12,205 bases of DNA from Mageeibacillus sp. UBA5770 (GTDB taxonomy: Bacteria > Bacillota_A > Clostridia > Saccharofermentanales > Saccharofermentanaceae). The DNA lies in the NCBI GenBank assembly GCA_002418705.1, contig DIEQ01000037.1, positions 1-12,205 of the forward strand. Reading direction: 5' to 3'. A program made the translations under genes and the position numbers. Under the pieces are notes generated by a model. The model saw nothing but the letters and a program-made list of their open reading frames with translations. It was not told where the DNA came from and did not search any database. Below, piece by piece: positions 1 to 6,665 of this stretch (its first letter is position 1; each line of letters begins with the position of its first letter).

Positions 1-2290
1 CGCCGCGGATGATCATGTCCTTGATACGTCCGGTGATTTTGAAATTACCTTCCGGTGTACGAAGCGCGAGATCGCCCGTATGCAGCCAGCCGTCTTCATC
101 AATGGCAGCACGCGTGGCTTCCGGCATCTTATAGTAGCCCTTCATGATGTTGTAACCGCGTGCGACAAACTCACCGGGAACATTGTCAGGGAGAACCTCA
201 TTGGTCGCAGGGTCAACGATACGGCACTCCACGCCGGGAAGCGGGCGTCCGACAGTTCCGACACGGACCTCAAGCGGATCTCCCACACGGCTCTGCGTGC
301 ATCCGGGCGAACTCTCTGTCTGCCCGAAGACAATCGTAATGTCATTCATATTCATCTTTTCAACTACAGCTTCCATAACAGGAATCGGACAGGGCGATCC
401 TGCCATTATTCCCGTACGCATATAGGAGAAATCCGTCTTCTCAAAATCGGCATGTTCCAGAAGAGCAATAAACATGGTCGGAACACCGTTCATGGCTGTG
501 ATTTTACGCTCATTAATAGCATTCAGGCACTTTGCAGGACTGAATACTTCAACCGGAACCATCGTAGATCCATGTGTAATGGATGCAGTCATGGAAAGAA
601 CCATGCCGAAACAGTGAAACATGGGAACCTGAATGAGGAATCTGTCCGCAGTAGTTAAATCCATACAGTCACCGATGCATTTTCCATTATTCACAACATT
701 ATAGTGAGTAAGCATGACTCCCTTGGGAAAGCCTGTCGTTCCGGAAGTATACTGCATGTTCACGACTTCATCCTTATCGAGGGTATCCTGCAGGTCACGG
801 ACAGCATTCTCAGGAATAAGGGATGAAAGCGACATGGCATCCTCCCAGAAAAAAAAGCCGGGCTGACGGGAATCAATCGTAATGACATTCTTAAGCTTCG
901 GAAGACGCGAACTGCAAAGGCTGCCCGGCTCCGAACCGGCCAGTTCGGGGCAGATCTCATTGATGATCTGAACATAATCCGAATCCTTATAGCCGTCGAT
1001 CATAACAAGTGTATGTGTATCCGACTGATGCAGAAGATACTCCGCCTCATGGATTTTGTAGGATGAATTCACGGTTACAAGAACCGCACCAATACGGACG
1101 GCTCCCCAGAAAGTAAGAAACCATTGGGGATAATTGGTAGCCCAGATAGCGACATGATCTCCCTTTTTGACACCCATAGCAAGGAACATCCGTGCTGTTT
1201 TATCGACTTCATACAGAAACTGACTATATGTACGTGTATAGTCACAAGTCGTATAGGCAAAGGCACATTGATCCGGGAATGTATCAGCCACCTTCTGCAG
1301 AAGCTGTCCGAATGTCAGATCGATCATCGTATCCTTTTCAAATATACGCCTGCCATCTTCAGGGCGGATAAAGATCCCCTTCGAGGAGATATCAGCTGAT
1401 TCTTCCTGTTCCTGTGCAAGTTCCGGTCGGGCCGTTTCTCCCGCAGGCAATGTTGTCGGAACAGCGCAGACAGAGGCAGTCTCCCACATTCGGAGGTATG
1501 TAACAAACTGCGGGAAGACGACAGCCGCATCTTCTAGCTCGGACGACCAGCGTTTGACCCATTCCAGGGATACAAAACCGTCAAACCCCTTCTCCTTGAG
1601 AAGCTCAAGCGCAGGGATGATCGGAAGATTTCCGCTTCCAAGCATCCGGTACTGTGACCGGCCTGAATCGTCAACAATCGAATCCTTGAGGTGGACATAT
1701 TGAATCAGTCCGTCGAGATTCTTCCATGTGGTCTCCGGTGATTCCCCGAAATATCGGTAAGGGTGATGGACATCCCATAAAGCGGCAACAAATGGACTTG
1801 CGACTTCGTCGAGAAGCTTTCTCAGGCGTCTCGTGTCTGCATATACACCATTGGTCTCCACCAGCAGCGTGACATTCTTTGCACCGGCGTCGACAGCAAG
1901 TCTCTTAAGCAGGCCGGCAACGGCCGTGTCGTCTACTTCACCCTCCGGAGCAGGATGTGCATCTGCCAGAACGCGTACAAAAGGGGCGCCGACTTTAGCG
2001 GCGAGAGCGATATATTCATTAATCTCCGAAGGCGCCGCTGCAGCACCGTCCGCCGATGCAAGCACACAGTTAGATGAGAAGCACGAAATAGAAAGCTTGA
2101 GCCGCTCCAGCATTTCAACGGTATGGTCGATCTCTTCAGGCAAAAAGGGCTTGGCGCGTGCGGCCATGATCTCTTCGCCGAGACCTCTGATTTCTATTCC
2201 GGAAAAGCCTAGATCGTAGGCCATTGTGTAAATTTCTGTCCATGTCCATTCCGGACAGCCGAGCGTGGAAAAAGCTAGCTTCATTGTCAT
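1..2290 (-). CDS. Fusion: TIM-barrel sugar-phosphate isomerase-like domain + acyl-CoA synthetase (partial, 3' end off window)
   Basis: One open frame of 763 visible codons runs from the ATG at 2290 off the left edge with no stop. GGAGGG lies 8 bases upstream, which favours this ATG over the second one at 2284. Residues 1 to about 265 look like the xylose-isomerase-like (AP_endonuc_2) TIM barrel, with candidate metal ligands E145 (LVETNG), D173 (WDVHH), H200 (VHLKDS) and E243 (SLEWVK). A Glu/Gln/Ala/Pro-rich linker covers about 270-310. From about 320 follows an adenylate-forming domain: P-loop YTSGTTGFPKG at 514-524, FGQTESS at 655-661, HTGDL at 737-741 and a TGRIKDMI motif near the edge. It resembles medium/long-chain fatty acyl-CoA ligases of the FadD/ACSF2 type, which activate a carboxylic acid through acyl-AMP to acyl-CoA. 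The C-terminal subdomain with the catalytic lysine is outside the window. Substrates of both halves are unknown. The barrel could also be a dehydratase or epimerase of the same superfamily. Confidence 0.88.
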   Translation of the reverse strand, partial: MTMKLAFSTLGCPEWTWTEIYTMAYDLGFSGIEIRGLGEEIMAARAKPFLPEEIDHTVEMLERLKLSISCFSSNCVLASADGAAAAPSEINEYIALAAKVGAPFVRVLADAHPAPEGEVDDTAVAGLLKRLAVDAGAKNVTLLVETNGVYADTRRLRKLLDEVASPFVAALWDVHHPYRYFGESPETTWKNLDGLIQYVHLKDSIVDDSGRSQYRMLGSGNLPIIPALELLKEKGFDGFVSLEWVKRWSSELEDAAVVFPQFVTYLRMWETASVCAVPTTLPAGETARPELAQEQEESADISSKGIFIRPEDGRRIFEKDTMIDLTFGQLLQKVADTFPDQCAFAYTTCDYTRTYSQFLYEVDKTARMFLAMGVKKGDHVAIWATNYPQWFLTFWGAVRIGAVLVTVNSSYKIHEAEYLLHQSDTHTLVMIDGYKDSDYVQIINEICPELAGSEPGSLCSSRLPKLKNVITIDSRQPGFFFWEDAMSLSSLIPENAVRDLQDTLDKDEVVNMQYTSGTTGFPKGVMLTHYNVVNNGKCIGDCMDLTTADRFLIQVPMFHCFGMVLSMTASITHGSTMVPVEVFSPAKCLNAINERKITAMNGVPTMFIALLEHADFEKTDFSYMRTGIMAGSPCPIPVMEAVVEKMNMNDITIVFGQTESSPGCTQSRVGDPLEVRVGTVGRPLPGVECRIVDPATNEVLPDNVPGEFVARGYNIMKGYYKMPEATRAAIDEDGWLHTGDLALRTPEGNFKITGRIKDMIIRG

Positions 2291-2348
2291 AAACGATACC
2301 CTCCGGAAAAATGAAGTTTATTTGCATCAGCTTAATATGAATACTGCA

Positions 2349-2377
2349 AGAATATATGAAAACTCGCTGTAAATCAA
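2349..2377 (-). promoter_or_regulatory. Possible promoter of the isomerase/acyl-CoA synthetase gene
   Basis: Reading on the minus strand, TTGATT (2377-2372) and TATTCT (2354-2349) are 17 bases apart, each matching 4 of 6 consensus positions. They sit about 58 bases upstream of the ATG, in an AT-rich 188-base gap that shows no other clear signal. Confidence 0.3.
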
Positions 2378-2478
2378 ACTACTTTCGCAACTTTCCATTG
2401 TCTAAAACGAACAAATAATCAGTCGCGCGATACATACCGGATGAAATCGGGGATAATATCTATTCAAAATGAATTATT

Positions 2479-3462
2479 CTATTTTGCCTGTTCAAATTTC
2501 CCGCACAGGGAAAGGATATAGTCGCTCTTCACAAGCTTGCTTCCCATCTCTGAAAAGGATGCATATCCATAGTAAATTCCAGCGAGTCCGCCGGCAATCG
2601 CAGCGACTGTATCTGTGTCTTCCCCGAGGTTAACAGCCTTCAGGATACATTCCCGATACGACGATGTGTTAAGAAGACACCAAAATGCTGCCTCGATTGA
2701 GTCTACGACATAACCGCTGCTCTGAATCTGACTGCGCGAAAGCATTGTAAAGCTGTCGATATGCAGAAGGCGCCCAAAGTACTTTGTCTCGGCAGACATC
2801 TTCGGCAGGCCGCTGTAGTATTTGACCGTTTCTTCGATGCTGCCCGATATGGCATCTTTTACAGGCTCCCCGGCAATCAGACGGACGGCCGCTGCTATAT
2901 AAATACCGCAGGCAATCAGGCTTCGCGGATGTCTGTGCGTAAGCCCGGAAACCTTGTGCACAATCTCCAGGGCATCATCACAGACAACGTCAGTTTCGTA
3001 TTTTTTATATAAAAAGAATGCACACGGGAGAATACGCATGAGGGATCCGTTGCCGTTATCCATTTCCTGGTCCCCTCCACAGAGGAGGGGGGCAACTCCG
3101 AGCTTATATTTAAAAAGCGCATTCGTCGTTGTACGGCCCATGTCAAATGCCGAACCGTGAGGAGTATAGGCGCCTGTATCGCCCCACTGCTGGAACTTCT
3201 CCATGATGTCGGCATAATTGAGTCCTTTGCTCAGGCTGTCCAGCAGACACAGCGTCATGCTGGTATCATCAGACCAGGTTCCCATCGGCTGCTCAAATGT
3301 CCCGTATTCACGAAAATCAACAACCGGATCACGGTCAATCAACTCCCTGCTTCTAAATTCAACAGGGATACCCATGGCATCGCCCACAGCCAGCCCCATA
3401 ATCCCTGAAGTAACATAGGAATCCTTCTTATTGTACGTATCCCGATCGACCATCCTTGTCAT
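2479..3462 (-). CDS. ADP-ribosylglycohydrolase family protein (DraG/ARH-like)
   Basis: The 327-residue protein has the signatures of the ADP-ribosylglycohydrolase fold: GDAMG at 27-31, WSDDTSM at 63-69 (acidic residues of the first metal site), GNGSLMR at 137-143, HPRS near 178, and GEDTDTVAA at 280-288 (second metal site). Family members use a binuclear Mg/Mn site to hydrolyse ADP-ribose from proteins, or release related ADP-ribosyl groups; the actual substrate cannot be told here. The length is usual for the family and all key acidic residues are present, so it is probably active. AAAGGAG lies 8 bases before the chosen ATG; an ATG 5 bases further upstream meets a stop at once. No ADP-ribosyltransferase or nitrogenase gene is adjacent, so the DraG role in nitrogen fixation is unlikely. 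It appears to be its own transcription unit: 188 bases separate it from the next gene downstream. Confidence 0.9.
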   Translation of the reverse strand: MTRMVDRDTYNKKDSYVTSGIMGLAVGDAMGIPVEFRSRELIDRDPVVDFREYGTFEQPMGTWSDDTSMTLCLLDSLSKGLNYADIMEKFQQWGDTGAYTPHGSAFDMGRTTTNALFKYKLGVAPLLCGGDQEMDNGNGSLMRILPCAFFLYKKYETDVVCDDALEIVHKVSGLTHRHPRSLIACGIYIAAAVRLIAGEPVKDAISGSIEETVKYYSGLPKMSAETKYFGRLLHIDSFTMLSRSQIQSSGYVVDSIEAAFWCLLNTSSYRECILKAVNLGEDTDTVAAIAGGLAGIYYGYASFSEMGSKLVKSDYILSLCGKFEQAK

Positions 3463-3626
3463 CTCATTAGCTCCTTTGCAATTATTCTTAAGTTGTATCT
3501 GAATTAACCTAAATTATCCTCGTTCCTTTGTCCCAATTATGGTCCAATTCGATAAATTCGCCGTCCCACGTCCCCCGAACATATTGAAAATCACAAAATC
3601 AAGCATTTTATAAGAAAATACATATG

Positions 3627-3665
3627 AAAAAGCCACCCGCTGCATATTTTCAGGATGGCCTTTTC
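3627..3665. terminator. Hairpin with T-run, terminator-like in both directions
   Basis: The arms AAAAGCCA-C-CC and GG-A-TGGC-C-TTTT pair with one mismatch and one bulge around a 14-base loop. On the minus strand the stem is followed by TTTTTC, on the plus strand by TTTTC. It could end transcription arriving from copZ or from a small RNA in this stretch. Confidence 0.45.
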
Positions 3666-3704
3666 AACCAATGTCATTACAAGGAGCGGTGCTGCTTATT
3701 AAAA

Positions 3705-3735
3705 ATATAAAAAACCGGCCTTGGATAGGTCGGTT
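3705..3735 (-). terminator. Rho-independent terminator-like hairpin
   Basis: On the minus strand AACCGACC (3735-3728) pairs with GGCCGGTT (3720-3713), seven standard pairs and one wobble, over a 7-base loop. It is followed by an uninterrupted T-run, then ATATTTTT. This is the best terminator in the stretch. It lies about 350 bases beyond the copZ stop, which leaves room for an extra short transcript. Confidence 0.6.
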
Positions 3736-3749
3736 ACGCTATTTGCTCC

Positions 3750-3782
3750 TGTCTGGCCGAAGCGTCCAAATATAGCCAGACA
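3750..3782. repeat. 8-bp perfect inverted repeat
   Basis: TGTCTGGC (3750-3757) and GCCAGACA (3775-3782) are perfect inverted copies separated by 17 bases. Immediately beside the terminator hairpin at 3705-3735, it would fold as a second stem in the same minus-strand transcript. Confidence 0.5.
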
Positions 3783-4085
3783 ATCATAACATCCGATATT
3801 CATTGTTGTGTGTTGAAGTGAGCGTTATTCACTGTTTAAAAAAGTCGGGAATTATCAAATATCTATAACTTATATTACCACATTCTCTTTGATAACGAAA
3901 GGCGGTTCAACAAGAATATACGGAATAAGGCGAGCAAATAAATGACATCTTCCACATGATTATAATGCCATTTATAACTTCGCTGTCAGGCAGGGAACGA
4001 TTTCATGGCGCGCACGGACCGGGAAGGCTGAAGGCATATACCGCGATTATGCTCTTCAAGCTTCTATCTTCGGTTCAGACAGACA

Positions 4086-4316
4086 TTATCTGCCGAACAG
4101 TCCTTTCTTCTCTTCGATGGAAGTAACGGTATAGCCCGCCTCTTCAACTGCCCCTTTGAGAACATCATCGGTTACTGAACCATCCGTTTCAACTGTCGCT
4201 GTTTTCTTTTTAAGATCGACTTTGGCCTTCACGCCCGCAACGGCATTTAGCGCTTTTTCTACACGGGCCTGGCAATGACCACAAGTCATTCCTTCAACTT
4301 GAATTATCTTTTTCAT
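4086..4316 (-). CDS. copZ: Copper chaperone, CopZ-like heavy-metal-associated (HMA) domain protein
   Basis: This 76-residue protein is a single ferredoxin-like HMA domain. The metal-binding MTCGHC motif sits at residues 10-15, with C12 and C15 binding Cu(I). A short basic tail ends in LFGR. CopZ proteins carry cytosolic copper to a CopA-type efflux ATPase or to a CopY/CsoR-type repressor. AGGAG lies 8 bases before the ATG. The gene stands alone: no P-type ATPase or csoR gene is adjacent, so its partner must be elsewhere. The promoter and perfect palindrome just upstream point to copper-inducible expression. Without the palindrome, a stand-alone mercury- or zinc-binding HMA protein would also be possible; MTCGHC and the operator make copper the best call. 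Confidence 0.88.
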   Translation of the reverse strand: MKKIIQVEGMTCGHCQARVEKALNAVAGVKAKVDLKKKTATVETDGSVTDDVLKGAVEEAGYTVTSIEEKKGLFGR

Positions 4317-4340
4317 ATCTAATTCTCCTATTCATTTAAA

Positions 4341-4375
4341 AATGACACTATACCCACGACGGGTATAGTGTCATT
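4341..4375. promoter_or_regulatory. Perfect 15-bp palindrome, CsoR-type copper operator (possibly also a terminator of the upstream gene)
   Basis: AATGACACTATACCC (4341-4355) and its exact reverse complement (4361-4375) flank ACGAC. The core TATACCC-N5-GGGTATA resembles known CsoR operators. The palindrome begins inside the -10 box of the copZ promoter and spans the expected start point, as expected for a repressor site. Read as RNA from the symporter gene it would form a 15-bp stem followed by TTTTT, so it may also end that upstream transcript. Confidence 0.65.
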
Positions 4376-4401
4376 CTGCGAGTCTTTTTGATTTCTGTCA
4401 A
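4373..4401 (-). promoter_or_regulatory. copZ promoter
   Basis: On the minus strand a perfect TTGACA (4401-4396) is followed after exactly 17 bases by CAGAAT (4378-4373), a 4-of-6 match to the -10 consensus. The start point would fall inside the palindrome at 4341-4375. Confidence 0.65.
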
Positions 4402-4442
4402 TTGTACTGTTCAATATTTTTCTGAATCGGGTACATCGGGTG

Positions 4443-5885
4443 TTATTTTTCTGTCTTTTTCAGCCTGACTTTTTCAAGCCGGTCCATTTTCAGGCGTGAT
4501 GTAAATATTGTCGTCTCTGCCACAACTACACCGCTTAATGCAAAGAGTGCGACAAGGTTCGGGAACGCCATCATGCCGTTAAAGATATCGGCTACGTTCC
4601 AAACGGCCTCAACCGTCATATACGGTCCGATAAAGACAGCGGCGATATAGAGCCAGCGGTATATGATAAGGCTTGTTTTATTGCCGTTGACCAGATATTC
4701 CAGGCAGCGCTCGCCATAGTAGTCCCAGCCGACAATCGTTGTGAAAGCGAAGAATACAAGGCAGAGCATCAGGAGAAATGCACCGATTTGAGGATCAAAC
4801 GGGAGTCCTCTCTGGAATGAGTCAGAGGTGACATTAACGCCTTTGAGTCCGATGTTCCACGAACCGGTTGTAATGATAGAGAGACCGGTCATCGTGCAGA
4901 TGATTATTGTATCAATAAAGGTTCCGGTCATGGAGACAAGGCCCTGTCGTGCAGGAGAATTGGTCTTTGCTGCGGCAGCAGCGATCGGCGCGCTCCCGAG
5001 ACCGGATTCGTTTGAGAAAATACCGCGTGCTATACCTTTCTGCATCGCGACAATCATCGCGCCGAGTGCACCGCCTGCAACAGCCTTGAGTCCGAATGCA
5101 CCGGCCATAACTTCGGCAAAGGCACCGGGAACAGCCTGATAGTTATTGACCAGCAAAATTATGCAGATGGTAACATAGGTGATTGCCATGAACGGGACGA
5201 TAAACTCTGAAACATGGGCAATTCTTTTGATGCCGCCGATGATGACAAGGCCGGCAAAAAAAGCAACCAGGACACTTGTAATAATGATCGTCCAGGAATA
5301 TGTGCGCCCCATAAGAACGACGCTCCAGGCAGATTCCGGATCAAAGAAGCTGTTGACCGAAGATGAAATCCCGTTGACCTGTGTAATTGTTCCTATTCCC
5401 ATAAGGCCAGCTGCCATGCCAAAGAAGGCAAAGAGCTTTGCCATCCACTTCCAGCGTGGCCCCATTCCTTTTTCGATATAGTAGAAAGGGCCTCCGAGAA
5501 CATGGTTCTTCTCGTTAATGTGGCGGTATTTAATGGCAAGTACGCCCTCGGCATATTTCGTCGCCATTCCGAAGAATGCTGCGATCCACATCCAGAAAAG
5601 AGCTCCGGGACCGCCGGCAACGATTGCTGTTGCGACGCCGACAATATTGCCGGTACCGATGGTCGCTGAAAGTGCGGTACAGAGTGCGCCAAAGCTGGTG
5701 ACTTCGCCAACGCCGCCCTTTTCATTCAAAACCATGTACTTGAGTGCTCTCGGCAGCTGAAGTACCTGAAGCAGCCTGAGCCGGAACGTCAGATAAATAC
5801 CGGTGGCAAGAATGAGGACAATCAGCGGTATGCCCCATACCAGATCGTCTAACCAGACAATAACGGAATTGATTTGTGCGAGCAT
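4443..5885 (-). CDS. Sodium:alanine/glycine symporter, AGCS family
   Basis: The 480-residue multi-pass membrane protein carries the AGCS hallmark at about residues 63-115 (SFGALCTALSATIGTGNIVG, then GGPGALFWMW and the TKYAEG stretch). About ten or more hydrophobic segments and a short basic cytosolic C-terminus follow. Family members (AlsT, DagA, AgcS) import alanine, glycine or a related small amino acid with Na+ (some use H+); the exact substrate cannot be told. The ATG at 5885 is chosen because AGGAGG lies 6 bases before it and because family proteins start just before the first membrane helix. The frame stays open for another 54 codons upstream, but that part is AT-rich, lacks a ribosome binding site and overlaps the promoter region. 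The gene diverges from gpx across 236 bases and is probably monocistronic. Confidence 0.93.
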   Translation of the reverse strand: MLAQINSVIVWLDDLVWGIPLIVLILATGIYLTFRLRLLQVLQLPRALKYMVLNEKGGVGEVTSFGALCTALSATIGTGNIVGVATAIVAGGPGALFWMWIAAFFGMATKYAEGVLAIKYRHINEKNHVLGGPFYYIEKGMGPRWKWMAKLFAFFGMAAGLMGIGTITQVNGISSSVNSFFDPESAWSVVLMGRTYSWTIIITSVLVAFFAGLVIIGGIKRIAHVSEFIVPFMAITYVTICIILLVNNYQAVPGAFAEVMAGAFGLKAVAGGALGAMIVAMQKGIARGIFSNESGLGSAPIAAAAAKTNSPARQGLVSMTGTFIDTIIICTMTGLSIITTGSWNIGLKGVNVTSDSFQRGLPFDPQIGAFLLMLCLVFFAFTTIVGWDYYGERCLEYLVNGNKTSLIIYRWLYIAAVFIGPYMTVEAVWNVADIFNGMMAFPNLVALFALSGVVVAETTIFTSRLKMDRLEKVRLKKTEK

Positions 5886-5933
5886 CCATTTCCTCCTCTT
5901 GAGCTGCGTTAATATCCCCCCGCAACTCTGCGT

Positions 5934-5939
5934 ATTATA
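5934..5939 (-). promoter_or_regulatory. -10 box of the symporter gene
   Basis: A perfect TATAAT on the minus strand lies about 50 bases upstream of the symporter ATG. The region 17 bases further upstream (AATACA) matches the -35 consensus at only 3 of 6 positions. A short dyad CATTC-N5-GAATG (5944-5958) sits between the boxes. Confidence 0.4.
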
Positions 5940-6040
5940 AACCCATTCTTTAGGAATGTATTTGTAAATAAATTCCGCGTGATAACTTACAAAAAAAGAG
6001 TTTACCTGTTTTTTTAGTAAATGACCAGCCCCTTTATATA

Positions 6041-6069
6041 TTGACACTCTTTTGAAAATGGTATAAAAT
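6041..6069 (+). promoter_or_regulatory. Promoter of the gpx-ohrR operon
   Basis: A perfect TTGACA at 6041-6046 is followed by TGGTATAAAAT. The -10 box is either TATAAA (6062-6067, with the extended TGN element, 15-base spacer) or TAAAAT (6064-6069, 17-base spacer). The OhrR-box-like palindrome overlaps it. Confidence 0.65.
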
Positions 6070-6080
6070 TTAATTGTATA
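6062..6080. promoter_or_regulatory. OhrR-type operator over the gpx promoter
   Basis: TATAAAATTTAATTGTATA is a palindrome with one mismatched pair. Its core TAAAATT-T-AATTGTA (6064-6078) differs at one position from the B. subtilis OhrR box TACAATT-N-AATTGTA (consensus recalled from the literature). It covers the -10 box, so a bound repressor would block initiation. The second gene of the operon encodes an OhrR homologue, making autoregulation likely. Confidence 0.7.
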
Positions 6081-6121
6081 AAACCTTTATTGATTTACAG
6101 ATATTGAAGGAGATAAAAATT

Positions 6122-6664
6122 ATGTCAATTTATGATTATTCCTATACCTCTATTGAAGGGGACACCATACCATTATCCGATTACAAGGGCAAAGTTCTTC
6201 TTATTGTCAATACCGCCAGCAAATGCGGATTCACACCCCAATACGAAGGCCTTGAGGCTCTGTACGAAAAATACGGGGAACAGGGACTTGAAATAATTGG
6301 ATTCCCCTGCAACCAGTTTAAAGAGCAGGAACCGGGCAGTGACGAGGAAGTTCACGAGTTCTGCAAGCTTCGCTTCGGCGTAACATTCCCGCTGTCTTCC
6401 AAAATCAACGTCCGCGGCGATGATGCTGATCCTATATACAAGTATCTTACCGAAAACACCACATTTGAAGGCTTTGGTCCCGGGCTAAAAAATAAGGCAT
6501 TTGAGACAATGCTCAGAGCTATGTACGGCAAGTCATTTTCAGACAGTTCCATCAAATGGAATTTCACGAAGTTCCTCCTGGATCGCGAGGGAAATATTGT
6601 CGGACGTTTTGAGCCGCCTGTAGAGCCAAGGGATATGGAGTCTGCCATAGAGAGGAGTCTTTAA
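6122..6664 (+). CDS. gpx: Glutathione peroxidase family thiol peroxidase
   Basis: The 180-residue protein has the GPx thioredoxin fold. The peroxidatic site is a cysteine, C35 (NTASKCG), not selenocysteine. The rest of the catalytic tetrad is present: Q69 (in FKEQEP), W146 and N147 (IKWNF). C63 (FPCNQF) and C81 (EFCKLRFGVTFP) occupy the places seen in yeast Gpx3, where the second of these is the resolving cysteine. The enzyme is therefore probably a thioredoxin-dependent two-cysteine peroxidase that reduces H2O2 and organic or lipid hydroperoxides in the cytosol. GAAGGAG lies 9 bases before the ATG. The frame extends upstream to a TTG at 6074, but that part overlaps the promoter and operator and is rejected. 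The stop is 1 base from the ohrR start, so the two are co-transcribed. Confidence 0.95.
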   Translation: MSIYDYSYTSIEGDTIPLSDYKGKVLLIVNTASKCGFTPQYEGLEALYEKYGEQGLEIIGFPCNQFKEQEPGSDEEVHEFCKLRFGVTFPLSSKINVRGDDADPIYKYLTENTTFEGFGPGLKNKAFETMLRAMYGKSFSDSSIKWNFTKFLLDREGNIVGRFEPPVEPRDMESAIERSL

Positions 6665-6665
6665 A

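Larger units (their letters stand above)
3463..4085. other. Gene-poor 623-base intergenic stretch with hairpins
   Basis: No open frame with a convincing ribosome binding site was found on either strand. The part from 3627 to 3803 holds two terminator-like hairpins and an inverted repeat, entered separately. The part from about 3804 to 4085 is AT-rich next to the hairpins and more GC-rich next to copZ, and contains only short frames (under 20 codons). A small noncoding RNA or a decayed gene is possible. Confidence 0.5.

Noticed and set aside
80..658. Plus-strand frame opposite the acyl-CoA synthetase
   Set aside because: The minus strand carries clear adenylation-domain motifs throughout; the plus frame is a shadow.
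3671..3775. 34-codon plus-strand frame starting at the ATG at 3671
   Set aside because: No ribosome binding site, and it crosses the same hairpins in the opposite direction; treated as chance.
3699..3803. 34-codon minus-strand frame through the hairpin region (MNIGCYDCLAIF...)
   Set aside because: There is no ribosome binding site before its ATG, it runs through a terminator hairpin and its T-run, and it has no recognisable membrane segment or family.
5995..6020. A-run/T-run hairpin between the divergent symporter and gpx genes
   Set aside because: Only A-T pairing around a short centre and no gene end nearby that needs a terminator.
5886..6047. N-terminal extension of the symporter by 54 residues
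   Set aside because: No ribosome binding site, AT-rich sequence overlapping the promoter with TATAAT at 5939-5934, and a strong AGGAGG immediately before the ATG at 5885.
6062..6080. PerR box upstream of gpx
   Set aside because: The palindrome matches the OhrR box at all but one position and fits the PerR consensus poorly.
6074..6121. Upstream TTG start for gpx
   Set aside because: It lies inside the promoter and operator, and the ATG at 6122 has a good ribosome binding site and fits the family N-terminus.
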